Assembly: GCA_963846925.1 (NCBI GenBank)
Contig: CAWJXW010000012.1
Location: forward strand, 53,496 to 117,495
DNA: 64,000 nt
Direction of reading: 5' to 3'
Source: JAQBQB01 sp963846925
GTDB taxonomy: Bacteria > Gemmatimonadota > Gemmatimonadetes > Gemmatimonadales > Gemmatimonadaceae
Shown: positions 1 to 8,586 of the stretch, piece after piece
How positions within the stretch are numbered: position 1 is the first letter of the stretch
How the letters are laid out: each line of letters opens with the position of its first letter
Notes under the pieces: generated by a model
What the model saw: only the letters and a program-made list of their open reading frames with translations
The model's database searches: none
What the model was told of the DNA's origin: nothing
Program-made: the position numbers and the translations under genes

Positions 1-1
1 C

Positions 2-754
2 GAGTGCGACGACGGCGTGTTGCACCGAGACCGCCTCGAGCGCGAGCTGGAGGACGAGCGCGTGCGCCTCGTTACCGTGTCGTGGGTGCAATTCGCCTCC
101 GGCGCGCGAGTGGATCTGGCGGCGCTCGGCGCGCTCTGTCACGAGCGCGGCGTGTATTTCGTGGTCGACGCGATTCAGGGGCTCGGGCCGCTCACGCTCG
201 ACCTCTCGACGACCCACGTCGACATCCTCGCGTGCGGCGCGCAGAAGTGGCTGCTCTCGCCGTGGGGCGCGGCATTCGTCTACGTTCGGCAGCCGCTCAT
301 CGAACAGCTCGAGCCGCACGACGTGAGCTGGATGTCGGTCGAAGGCTCCGACGATTTCACGCGCCTCACGAACTACGATCTCAAGTGGCGTCAGGACGCG
401 CGCCGCTTCGAGTTCGTGACGCTGCCGTATCAGGACTACGCGGGGATGAACGCGAGCCTCGAGCTGTTCGCCGAGGTCGGGTTTGCGAATGTGGCGCGAT
501 GCGCGCAGCGGCTCGGCGAGCGGATCGTGAACTGGGCGGTCGCGCGCGACGACGTCGAGCTGGTGACGCCGGCGGATCCGCGCTACCGAGCTGCAGTGAT
601 AGCTGTGCGTCCTATAGAGGCGCTCGCCGCCAGCCGGCGACTGTCAGCGGCCGGGGTGGTCCATTCGTTCCGCGAGGGCGCGATTCGGTTTTCGCCGCAT
701 TTCTACAACAGCGACGACGAGATCGATCGCGCGCTGGCCCTCATCGCGTCGTGA
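2..754 (+). CDS. Aminotransferase class V family protein, 5' end missing
   Basis: The frame is open to the window edge, so the N-terminus is cut off. What remains is the C-terminal two thirds of a fold-type I PLP enzyme of the cysteine desulfurase/isopenicillin-N epimerase type. An aspartate in VDAIQG (about base 167) would contact the pyridine nitrogen, and the lysine of GAQKW (codon 245-247) is the expected Schiff-base residue. The C-terminal small domain ends in a typical IRFSPHFYNSDDEIDRAL stretch. Substrate cannot be told from this fragment; a desulfurase cysteine loop is not evident. It is convergent with the broken regulatory/plug gene that follows. Confidence 0.85.
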   Translation, partial: ECDDGVLHRDRLERELEDERVRLVTVSWVQFASGARVDLAALGALCHERGVYFVVDAIQGLGPLTLDLSTTHVDILACGAQKWLLSPWGAAFVYVRQPLIEQLEPHDVSWMSVEGSDDFTRLTNYDLKWRQDARRFEFVTLPYQDYAGMNASLELFAEVGFANVARCAQRLGERIVNWAVARDDVELVTPADPRYRAAVIAVRPIEALAASRRLSAAGVVHSFREGAIRFSPHFYNSDDEIDRALALIAS

Positions 755-766
755 GGCGGCGCGTCC

Positions 767-2234
767 TCAGCGCTCCGGCGGCTTCGGCGAGGCCGACGTG
801 GTGTCCTTCGGGTGGTAGCGGAGCGAGTGAATCACCAACACGCCGCACTCGGAATTGAGCGACGCGTATTTCATCGGCGTCTCGGCCGCGGTGGCGTAAA
901 ACTCGATGGCCTCGATGCTGGCGACCGGAATGCTGTTGATGTCGAACAGCGGCTCCCACTGCGCCACCGGGCCATAGCGCGTCATCGACCTTGAACTTCT
1001 GGCCCTGCGCAAGATCGGAGTGTTGTCCAGATAGACGAGGGCGTAGCACTCCCAGAGGGGCGCAAACTTGAGCGACGTCGGTTTTGTCCAAACCCAACCC
1101 GGCGGAACCGCCCCCGTGGATGGAGGTCGCGTTGTGACGGGAGGATCCCAACCCAGCCGTACGGCCCCATGGCATAGACCTTATGCCCGGGCACCGAAGT
1201 CAGCACCGCGGCGGTCGACCGGCCTTCCTGAGGCGCCAACTCGGCGCGCGTGAGGAAATGGCCGAGCCCGACCTTCCGATTCGCCTCGAAGTCGTCGAGC
1301 GCGTGATCGGTGGACTTCTCCGTGACGACCACCGAGTCGAGCGTCGTGCTCCGCACCATCACGATGTGCCGCTGGATCGTCTGTCCGCCGACGAACGTCA
1401 ACTGCGTCTCGACGGGACCGTAGCCGACGTGGCGCACCGTCACGTGCTGTAAACCGGCGGGAATGTCGCGCAGCACGAACGCGCCCTGTTCGTTGGTCCC
1501 CGTGCCCTTGCCGAGGTCCGGCAGCATGACCTCGGCGTTGGTGATCGGCTTGTTCGTCGAATCCGTGACCACGCCGGCAAGTGTCGCCGTCGTCGTGCGC
1601 TCGCGACGCAGCACGAGCTCCGTGCGGCCGAAGCGCGCGGCCGACGACACGCGGAATCCCGTGGCCTGGCCGCTCGCGCCGTCGGTCACCGCGCGCAGAC
1701 TCAGCGCGGTGTCGAGCGGCACGCCGCAGAGCGCGAACCGTCCGCGCGCGTCCGCCGTCGCCGAGACCCACTTGGGGCTTCTGCGGCCGCCGTCTTCCAC
1801 TCGGCGCTTACCGTCCCGGCGAGGGACCCCGTCGAATCGTCGGCAAGCTTGAGTCGGCCGAGCACGATTCCGCCGCTACCGTATCCGTCGCCGCAAGCCG
1901 TGCCGGCGATTTGCAAGGCGCTCGGCACGCGCACGGCGATCGTCGTCGTGGCGCCATTGACCGTCACCGCCGCCGAGTAGCCGGCGCTCAGCGAATCGAG
2001 GGACGCGGTGTGAATCGCGAGCGTCTGATCCCCGCTCGGCGCACCCGAGATGGTGAACCGGCCGAGGGAATCGGCGGTGGCTTGTAGCGTCGTTCCGGCG
2101 ACGCTGACACGAGCGCTTGCCACGCCTTTGCCGGATGCTGAATCGACGATCGTTCCGCGAATCGTTTGCGCGGCGGCGGCGTGCGCGGCGATCGACGCGG
2201 CGATCGCCATGGCGAAGCATCGTTTCACTCTCAT
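767..2234 (-). pseudogene. Carboxypeptidase-regulatory/TonB-plug-like secreted protein, frameshifted paralogue
   Basis: A signal peptide (MRVKRCFAMAIAAS..., ending AAAAQ) is followed by a carboxypeptidase-regulatory repeat (TIRGTIVDSASGKGVASARV), a middle domain, a second regulatory repeat (LAGVVTDSTNKPITNAEV) and a plug-like tail (ending CGVLVIHSLRYHP). These parts are in three frames: 2234 to about 1800, about 1790 to 1010, and about 1010 to 767. It is closely similar along its length to the intact gene at 2231-3679, so it is a tandem duplicate. Its ATG overlaps the TGA of that gene (ATGA), which suggests translational coupling. Frameshifts near 1790 and 1010 either killed the copy or are assembly errors. 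Confidence 0.75.
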
Positions 2235-3679
2235 CGCGGTGGTTTACCTTCGGCTGACGTCGTGTCCGTCGGGTGGAAGCGAAGCGTGTGAATGACCAGC
2301 ACGCCGCACTGGGAATTGAGTGTGGCGTACCTCATCGGAGTCTGGGCCGCGCTGGCGTAGTACTCGATGGCCTCGATTGTCGAGACTGAAATGCTGTTGA
2401 TGTCGAACAGCGGCTCCCACTGAAGCACCCGACCTCCGTGACGACTCTGGCCGGGTTGCTTCTGCCCACGAAAGACCAAATGATCGTCCAGGTACACCAA
2501 CGCGTAACAATCCCAGAGGGGTGCGCCTTTGATTGCGTCGGCATCATCCAACACTGCCCCGCCCCCGCCGAGACTGTTGCGGCGCCCTGATCCGACCCAC
2601 GCGTACGGCCCAATCGCGAACACCTTGATGCCTGGCATCGTTGTCAACACCGCGCCCGTCGATCGCCCTTCTTGCGGCCCCAACTCGGCGCGCGTGAGAA
2701 AATGGCCGAGCCCGAGCTTGCGGTTCTCCTCGAAGTCGTCGAGCTGGTGATCGACTGACTTCTCCGTGACGACCACCGAATCGAGCGTCGTGCTCCGCAC
2801 CATCGTGATGTGGCGCCGGATCGTCTGTCCGCCGACGAAAGACAGCTGGGTCTCGACCGGACCGTAGCCAATGTGACGCACGAGCAGGCGTTGAGATCCG
2901 GTTGGAACATCGCGAAGCACGAACGCGCCTTGCTCGTCCGTCGCTGTGCCCTTGCCGACGTCGGGCAGCGTGACCTCCGTGTTGGCGATCGGCTTGCTCA
3001 TCGAGTCAGTCACAAGGCCGGCGAATGTCGCCGTTGTCGTGCGCTCGCGGTGCAGCACGAGTTCAGCGCGTCCGAAGCGCGGGGCGGAGCCGACTCGAAT
3101 TCCCGCGGCTTGTCCGCTCGCACCGTCGGTGGCGGCACGGAGACTCAACGACGTGTCGAGCGGCACGCCGCAGAGCGCGAACCGTCCGCGTGCATCTGAC
3201 GTGGCCGAGACCCACTTGGGCGCCGTTCCGCCCGTCGTCGGCCACTCTGCGCTCACGGTTCCAACGAGTGCCGCTGTCGAATCGTCGGCGACTCTGAGCT
3301 TGCCGAGCACGATTCCGCCGCTTCCATATCCTTGGTCGCCGCACGCCATGGCGGCGATCTGCAACGCGCTTGGCACGCGCACCGCGATCGTCGTCGCATC
3401 CGAGACCGTGACCGGCACCGTGTACGACGCGCTCAACGAGTCGAGCGATGCCGTATGAATCGTGAGCGCGCGATCCCCCGCGGGCACGTCTGAGAACGCG
3501 AATCGGCCGAGCGAATCCGCAACGGTCTGAAACGCCGTGTTGTACACGGCGACGCGCGCGCTCGGCACGGGCTTTCCGGAAACGGAATCGATTACCGTCC
3601 CGCGAATCGACTGGGCGACCGTGAGCGTTGGCGCCATCGAGGCGACGAGAGCCGCAACGAGAGATCGCCGCATCATCAT
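2231..3679 (-). CDS. Secreted carboxypeptidase-regulatory domain protein with TonB-plug-like C-terminus
   Basis: The product has about 482 residues from the first ATG of an ATG-ATG-ATG run, with GGAG close upstream. An earlier in-frame ATG at 3784 would translate the octamer array and is rejected. After a signal peptide come two Ig-like regulatory repeats (SIRGTVIDSVSGKPVPSARV near the start, FAGLVTDSMSKPIANTEV in the middle), each with a DSLGRF/DEQGAFVLRDVP turn. The tail (VVVTEKS..., FDINSISVSTIEAIEYY, CGVLVIHTL) resembles the plug of a TonB-dependent receptor, but no beta-barrel follows. It is likely periplasmic or outer-membrane attached. The same layout recurs at 43166-44164 and 46351-47202. 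Function unknown. Confidence 0.8.
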   Translation of the reverse strand: MMMRRSLVAALVASMAPTLTVAQSIRGTVIDSVSGKPVPSARVAVYNTAFQTVADSLGRFAFSDVPAGDRALTIHTASLDSLSASYTVPVTVSDATTIAVRVPSALQIAAMACGDQGYGSGGIVLGKLRVADDSTAALVGTVSAEWPTTGGTAPKWVSATSDARGRFALCGVPLDTSLSLRAATDGASGQAAGIRVGSAPRFGRAELVLHRERTTTATFAGLVTDSMSKPIANTEVTLPDVGKGTATDEQGAFVLRDVPTGSQRLLVRHIGYGPVETQLSFVGGQTIRRHITMVRSTTLDSVVVTEKSVDHQLDDFEENRKLGLGHFLTRAELGPQEGRSTGAVLTTMPGIKVFAIGPYAWVGSGRRNSLGGGGAVLDDADAIKGAPLWDCYALVYLDDHLVFRGQKQPGQSRHGGRVLQWEPLFDINSISVSTIEAIEYYASAAQTPMRYATLNSQCGVLVIHTLRFHPTDTTSAEGKPPR

Positions 3680-3704
3680 CCTGGTCTCCGTCTCACGGTA
3701 GGCC

Positions 3705-3768
3705 GTCCACCGGTCCACCGGTCCACCGGTCCACCGGTCCACCGGTCCACCGGTCCACCGGTCCACCG
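3705..3768 (-). repeat. Tandem octamer array GGTGGACC x8
   Basis: Eight perfect 8-bp units (GTCCACCG on the plus strand, GGTGGACC in the sense of the flanking minus-strand genes). It lies 38 bases after the tyrS stop and 25 bases before the start of the next gene. It is one of six copies of this array type in the window. Confidence 0.95.
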
Positions 3769-3806
3769 GCCGTCCTGCATACAATTGCGGCCCGGCCCCT
3801 AACCCG

Positions 3807-5090
3807 TCAAGACCGCGTCACCCGGACGAGAGCGTACGTTTTTGCGCCTTTTCGAATCAACAGATACTCGCCGCCGAGCAGCTCGCCGAAACCGATGGGC
3901 TCGCGCTCGGGGCCGAGGCGACGGCCGTTCATGTAGACTCCGCCCTGCTGGACCATGCGTCGCATGTCGCCCTTGCTCTTGAAGAGCGCGTCGGGCCCGG
4001 TGCACAGAACGTCGAGTACGTCGCCGGTGGTCAGCTGGTCGGCGAAGGCGACCGTCAACACCGGAATCTCGAGCGCGAGCGCGGCCAGCGCGTCGCGCGA
4101 CAGCGCGCGGGCATCGCCGCCGCCGAAGAGCAGATCCGACACCTCCCGCGCCGTCGCGGCCGCGCGCTCTCCGTGCACCCGCGTCGTGACGTCGGCTGCC
4201 AGCGCGTGCTGCGCCTCGCGTTTTTCCGGTGACGCCTCGACCGAGCGCTCGTGCGCCTCGATCGCCTCCTGCGAAAGCAGCGTGAAGTAACGCAGATACT
4301 TCCCGGCGTCGCGGTCGTCGACGTTCACGAGGAATTGATAGAACTTGTATGGCGACGTGAGCGCGGGGTCGAGCCAGACTGCGCCCGCTTCCGTTTTTCC
4401 GAACTTGGTTCCCGCCGCCGTCGTCACGAGCGGCGACGTGATCGCGTGCGCGTCGAGCCCGGCGGACCGACGAATCAGCTCGATCCCCGCCGTGATGTTC
4501 CCCCACTGGTCGCTGCCGCCCATCTGCAACCGAACGTCGTGGCGCCGGCGCAGCTCCAGAAAGTCGTACGCCTGGAGCAGCATGTACGAGAACTCGGTGT
4601 AGGAGATCCCGGCCTCCATTCGCCCTTGCACCGAGTCCTTCTGCATCATGTAGTTCACGGTGAAGTGCTTGCCCACGTCGCGCATGAAGTCCACCGCCTT
4701 GAGCGACGTCAGCCACTCGGCGTTGTCGAGCAGCTTGGCGGCGTTCGGGCCGGTGAAATCGAGGAATCGCTCGAGCTGCTTGCCGATCGCCGCGGTGTTC
4801 GTGGCGATTGTGTCGGCGTCGGCGAGCGGGCGCTCAGATCCTTTGCCGGATGGATCGCCGATCAAGCCGGTGCCGCCCCCCGCGAGCGCGACCGGCCTGT
4901 GGCCGTACGCCTGCAGCCGGACGAGCAGCATGATCACGAGCAGCGTGCCGATGTGCAGACTCGGCGCGGTCGGATCGAAGCCGATGTATCCGGCCAAGGG
5001 GCCCGCGGCCAGCGCGTCGCCGACGCTCTCCGTGTGCTGATACAACAAACCGCGCCACTTCAGTTCATCGAGCAATCCCGGCTTTGGCAT
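3807..5090 (-). CDS. tyrS: Tyrosyl-tRNA synthetase
   Basis: Cytoplasmic class I synthetase that charges tRNA-Tyr, 427 residues, the usual length for the bacterial TyrS type. The HIGH motif is HIGT (residues 46-49) after YIGFDPTAPSL. The tyrosine-binding GGSDQWGN is at 191-198, and the KMSKS loop is the shortened KFGKT (229-233) typical of this family. A C-terminal S4 RNA-binding domain (VQQGGVYMNGRRLG) is present. It is divergent from the amidohydrolase gene, with 47 bases between the two starts, so promoters must lie back to back there. Confidence 0.95.
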   Translation of the reverse strand: MPKPGLLDELKWRGLLYQHTESVGDALAAGPLAGYIGFDPTAPSLHIGTLLVIMLLVRLQAYGHRPVALAGGGTGLIGDPSGKGSERPLADADTIATNTAAIGKQLERFLDFTGPNAAKLLDNAEWLTSLKAVDFMRDVGKHFTVNYMMQKDSVQGRMEAGISYTEFSYMLLQAYDFLELRRRHDVRLQMGGSDQWGNITAGIELIRRSAGLDAHAITSPLVTTAAGTKFGKTEAGAVWLDPALTSPYKFYQFLVNVDDRDAGKYLRYFTLLSQEAIEAHERSVEASPEKREAQHALAADVTTRVHGERAAATAREVSDLLFGGGDARALSRDALAALALEIPVLTVAFADQLTTGDVLDVLCTGPDALFKSKGDMRRMVQQGGVYMNGRRLGPEREPIGFGELLGGEYLLIRKGAKTYALVRVTRS

Positions 5091-5137
5091 GGGTCAAACT
5101 TAGGGCGGACCGGCCGGAAACTCATATCTTTCCTCGC

Positions 5138-6484
5138 GTGATCAGATATCGCGCGCGCTGGGTCGTGCCCATCGTCGCCGAGCCGGTGCGCGACGGTGTC
5201 GTCGCTGTCGACGGCGATCGCATCGCGTTCGTCGGTCCGCACGAGGAAGCTCCGCCAGGTGACGACCACGACCTCGGCGACGTGCTGCTCCTCCCCGGTC
5301 TCGTCAACGCCCACACGCACCTCGAGCTCACCGCGATGCGCGGCTTTCTCGAGGACCTCGACTTTCGCCGCTGGATCCTCCGACTAACCGCGGCTCGCCG
5401 CGATATGCTCGACACTGACGCGCTGCTCGACTCGGCGCGCTATGGTATCGAAGAGGGACTGCGTGCCGGCATCACGACGTACGCCGACACGAGCGACTCC
5501 GGTGTCGTCGTGCGCGCGATGCGCGAAGCCGGAGTGCGCGGCATCGTCTACCAGGAAGTGTTCGGCCCCGATCCGGCACAATGCGAAGCGTCGATCGCCG
5601 GATTGCGCGAGAAGGTCGCCGGGCTTCGCTATCTCGAGACGCCGCTCGTCCGCGTCGGCGTGTCGCCGCACGCGCCCTACACGGTTTCGGATTCTCTCTT
5701 TCGCGCGACGACCGAGTTCGCGCGACAACACGGGCTCCGCATGGCGATTCACGCCGCGGAGAGCAGCGAAGAGCAACGGCTCATCGCCGACGGCGCCGGT
5801 CCCTTCGCCGACGGACTGCGCGGCCGCGGCATTCACGTCGGCATCCGCGGCCGCTCGCCGATCGACATGCTCGACCGGCTCGGCGTGCTCGACGCGCGGC
5901 CGCTCCTGATTCATTGCGTGCGCGCCGACGAGGGCGACATCGCGGCGATCCTGCGAAGCGGATGCGCCGTCGCGCATTGTCCGATCTCGAACTCCAAGCT
6001 GGGCCATGGCGTCGCGCCGCTCGTCGAGCTGCTCGCGGCCGGCGTGACGGTCGGCCTCGGGTCGGATTCGGTGGCGAGCAACAATCGTATGGACCTGCTC
6101 GACGAAGCCCGCGTCGCGCTCCTGTCGCAGCGGACGCGTCTCCAATCGTTCGAGACCCCGTCGGCCGCCGACGTCCTCGAGCTGGCGACGCTGGGCGGCG
6201 CCGCGGCGCTCGGTTTGGCTGACGTCGTCGGATCGCTCGAGGAAGGGAAGCAGGCCGACCTCGCGGCCTTTCCGCTGGACGCCGTCGCCCCGACGACGGA
6301 TCCGACGACCGCCGCCGTCTTCGCGCTCGCCGGCGCTCAGGCGGCGTTCGTGGCCGTGGCCGGGAAGCCGCTCGTGTCCGGCGGACGGCTCACGGGCGGG
6401 CGCCCGGAACTTGCCGCGAGGATGCAGGAGTTGGGTGATGCGCTCGCCGACTGGCTCGACGCCGGGGGGGAAACGAGGCCATAG
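5138..6484 (+). CDS. Amidohydrolase of the aminodeoxyfutalosine/SAH deaminase-like group
   Basis: 448 residues from a GTG at 5138. An in-frame ATG at 5084 would overlap the divergent tyrS start and is less likely. The TIM-barrel metal ligands are visible: HTH in NAHTHLEL (H59, H61), histidine in IHAAES, histidine in LLIHC, and aspartate in GLGSDSVASNN. The pattern fits the MtaD/SsnA/MqnX group of cytosolic deaminases and chlorohydrolases acting on purine-like substrates. A role in the futalosine route to menaquinone is possible, but no other menaquinone gene is in the window. It is monocistronic as far as can be seen. Confidence 0.85.
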   Translation: MIRYRARWVVPIVAEPVRDGVVAVDGDRIAFVGPHEEAPPGDDHDLGDVLLLPGLVNAHTHLELTAMRGFLEDLDFRRWILRLTAARRDMLDTDALLDSARYGIEEGLRAGITTYADTSDSGVVVRAMREAGVRGIVYQEVFGPDPAQCEASIAGLREKVAGLRYLETPLVRVGVSPHAPYTVSDSLFRATTEFARQHGLRMAIHAAESSEEQRLIADGAGPFADGLRGRGIHVGIRGRSPIDMLDRLGVLDARPLLIHCVRADEGDIAAILRSGCAVAHCPISNSKLGHGVAPLVELLAAGVTVGLGSDSVASNNRMDLLDEARVALLSQRTRLQSFETPSAADVLELATLGGAAALGLADVVGSLEEGKQADLAAFPLDAVAPTTDPTTAAVFALAGAQAAFVAVAGKPLVSGGRLTGGRPELAARMQELGDALADWLDAGGETRP

Positions 6485-6686
6485 CGACAATGGAGCGATT
6501 GGGGGGGATTCGATCTTGTCGCGTCGCTGGCGTCTGAATAGCTTGCTGTAGAGCCTTCCGGCACATGCAGTTGCGCCCGTAGCCCCGAGTTTGGGCGCTC
6601 CGCCGTCGACCGCCCGTCGCAGTTCTCCCGCCGCTGTACTGGGGGAGTCCGTGTGCCGATCCTCGAATAGAGGGAGGGGAAGCTTC

Positions 6687-7280
6687 GTGGTGCTTGGTTG
6701 CCTGGCCCTGAACGCATCGTACGAGCCGCTGACGATGGTCCCCATGCGTCGCGCGCTTCGACTCGTGATTGACGGCAAGGCCGAAATCGTCGAGTCGGAC
6801 TCCGATCGTGTCGTGCGGTCAGAGCGACTCACCATGCCGAGGCCAGCCGTGATCCGGCTGACAAAGTTCATCCACGTGCCCCGGCGGTTCCGTCGCCAGG
6901 TGACGAACACCTTCCTCTTCGCGCGCGACCGCTACACCTGCCAGTACTGCGGCCGGCACATGACGGAATTCAAGCCGCGCGAGGCGCTCACGCGCGACCA
7001 CCTGATTCCGCTGTCGCGCGGCGGCACCAACGACTGGACGAACGTCGTTGCCGCCTGCAGCGCCTGCAACACGCGCAAGGGCAATCGGCTTCCCGAGGAG
7101 ATCGGGATGCACCCGCTCTCGCACCCGGTCGAGCCGCACTTCGTGCACCTCAGCTGGGCGGTGCGGCGACTCACGCCGACGCAGGCTCGGTACATCAAGA
7201 CGTTCTACGGGAGTGAGGTACTGCATCATCTCGAGCAGTTGGAGCATCGGGGGATGAAAACGGCTGGACTGCGCAGCTGA
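6687..7280 (+). CDS. HNH endonuclease family protein
   Basis: 197 residues from a GTG at 6687, preceded by a strong purine-rich AGGGAGGGG. The N-terminal LNASYEPL segment is typical of the widespread chromosomal HNH family. The nuclease core has CQYCGR, then TRDHLIPLSRGGTNDWTN with the DH pair, then CSACNTRKG, so both zinc CxxC knuckles and the HNH residues are present. This family is found in many bacteria as a housekeeping-type gene of unclear role, not obviously part of a restriction system. Its TGA stop is inside the first unit of the following 16-bp array. Confidence 0.85.
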   Translation: MVLGCLALNASYEPLTMVPMRRALRLVIDGKAEIVESDSDRVVRSERLTMPRPAVIRLTKFIHVPRRFRRQVTNTFLFARDRYTCQYCGRHMTEFKPREALTRDHLIPLSRGGTNDWTNVVAACSACNTRKGNRLPEEIGMHPLSHPVEPHFVHLSWAVRRLTPTQARYIKTFYGSEVLHHLEQLEHRGMKTAGLRS

Positions 7281-7560
7281 CAAACGGCGCGACTGACAAA
7301 CGGCGCGACTGACAAACGGCGCGACTGACAAACGGCGCGACTGACAAACGGCGCGACTGACAAACGGCGCGACTGACAAACGGCGCGACTGACAAACCGC
7401 GACTGACAAACGGCGCGACTGACAAACGGCGCGACTGACAAACGGCGCGACTGACAAGCGCGACTGAAAACGGCGCGACTGACGAACGGCGCGACTGACA
7501 CCGCGAAACGGCGCGACTGACAAACGGCGCGACTGACGAACGGCGCGACTGACGACGGTG
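7278..7560 (+). repeat. Tandem 16-bp array, GACTGACAAACGGCGC type, about 18 copies
   Basis: About 18 head-to-tail copies with no spacers. Most are exact and a few have small deletions (near 7396, 7456, 7501). The array starts on the TGA stop of the HNH gene and runs to the stop of the convergent four-helix-bundle remnant. Because the unit contains TGA and 16 is not a multiple of 3, every frame in this direction is closed within 48 bases. Confidence 0.95.
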
Positions 7561-7572
7561 GCGGCCGGCGCC

Positions 7573-7912
7573 CTAGAGGCGTTCCAGCGAGTTCAGCATC
7601 TCGATGCTCGTGATGAGGCGATTGCGAAGACGCGAGTAGGTCGCCTTGTCGATGCGTTTGACCGCCAGGTGTTGGCCCGCAAGTGACCGATCGCCTCCTC
7701 GGCCTCGCCTCGCACCACGCGGATCCAATGAGCTGTGCCGCCATCCGGCCCCCGGCCGAAAGCCTCGCGGATGTTGGCGCCCATCGCGCGGGCGGACTTA
7801 CGCCACCCCACTCGCGCCGTTTGGCACTCGCGCCGTTTGGCACTCGCGCCGTTTGGCACTCGCGCCGTTTGGCACTCGCGCCGTTTGTCATCTGCGCAGT
7901 CAACCAGTTCAC
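7573..7912 (-). pseudogene. Four-helix-bundle (S23-like) protein remnant, interrupted by a 16-bp array
   Basis: The segment from 7784 (MGANIREAFGRGPDGGTAHWI, then VRGEAEEAIGHL) matches the four-helix-bundle family often linked to 23S intervening sequences. After a frame change near 7680 it continues LAGQHLAVKRIDKATYSRL and ends LNSLERL-stop at 7573. Upstream of the array, at about 7912-7890, the sequence reads NWLTAQM, which resembles the LTSQM of helix 2. This suggests the array sits inside the old gene. The first helix is not recognisable. No 23S gene is nearby. Confidence is good for the C-terminal part and low for the N-terminal part. Confidence 0.55.
7810..7889 (-). repeat. Tandem 16-bp array, GCCAAACGGCGCGAGT x5
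   Basis: Five units, four exact and the last with one change. It shares the core AAACGGCGCGA with the array at 7278-7560 but lies in the opposite orientation. It begins about 20 bases after the stop of the DUF4390-like gene on the minus strand, so it too is downstream of a stop in sense orientation. Confidence 0.95.
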
Positions 7913-8560
7913 TGTGCCTCAAACACCTCCGACCTCTGCTCATACTTCCTCTTGTCCCCACCCAATATTCGCGAAACGAGCGTCCCGATCCCGCTCCAAA
8001 TCCCGCGAAACACGTTGCTCCGCCGCGGCGCCGACGACCCGCGAAGCCACTGCTCGAGCGCGTCGAGATCGCTCACCGTGAGCGTCTGCACGTCCACCGA
8101 AAGGTTGTAGTAGAACCTCCCCGCTCGATTGGGGTGGATCGCCGCGCGGTACGGACGACCGAATTGCACTTCCGCCGCCGAGAGCGATGAGAATCCGCCG
8201 AAGTTCTCGTTGACGCCATTCGCCGCGCCGTTCCATGGTGTGCCGTCGGACGTTGAACAGCTGGCTCGTCGGATCGTACGCCACGAGCACGTCCCACTCG
8301 GTCAAGTCGGCGCGATCGTCGCCGCCGAATCCTCCCTTCTCCCACAGCTCGAGCCGGTAATGAATGCGCGCCGGGAATCCGTTGTGCAGCAGCTCGCGCG
8401 TCTTCGAATCGGCGAGCAGGTTCGCGCTCGTGATCGACGGTCCTTCTTTCGTTGCCGTCGCCGGCGTGACGGCGACGCCGAGACGCACGCCGCCTTCTTG
8501 AGCAAGAAGAGGCGAGGCGAGCGCGCCGAGAATCAGCGCGACGCCCGCCACGATCGACAT
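7909..8560 (-). pseudogene. DUF4390-like secreted protein, one frameshift
   Basis: The N-terminal part (from ATG 8560: signal peptide MSIVAGVALILG...LLAQEG, then RIHYRLELWEKGGFG and LTEWDVLVAYDPTSQLFNVRR) and the C-terminal part (NENFGGFSSLSAAEVQFGRPY, then FYYNLSVDVQTLTVSDLDALEQWL) are in two frames that join near 8225. Together they give a DUF4390-type protein of about 216 residues with a C-terminal hydrophobic or amphipathic stretch. It starts 26 bases after the barrel-protein gene, so it is probably the last gene of the two-component operon. A single base change would restore it. Confidence 0.6.
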
Positions 8561-8586
8561 CGCCGACGACCGGCGCGGCCGACGGC

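Noticed and set aside
7278..7889. CRISPR array
   Set aside because: Units are head to tail with no spacers, and no cas gene is present.
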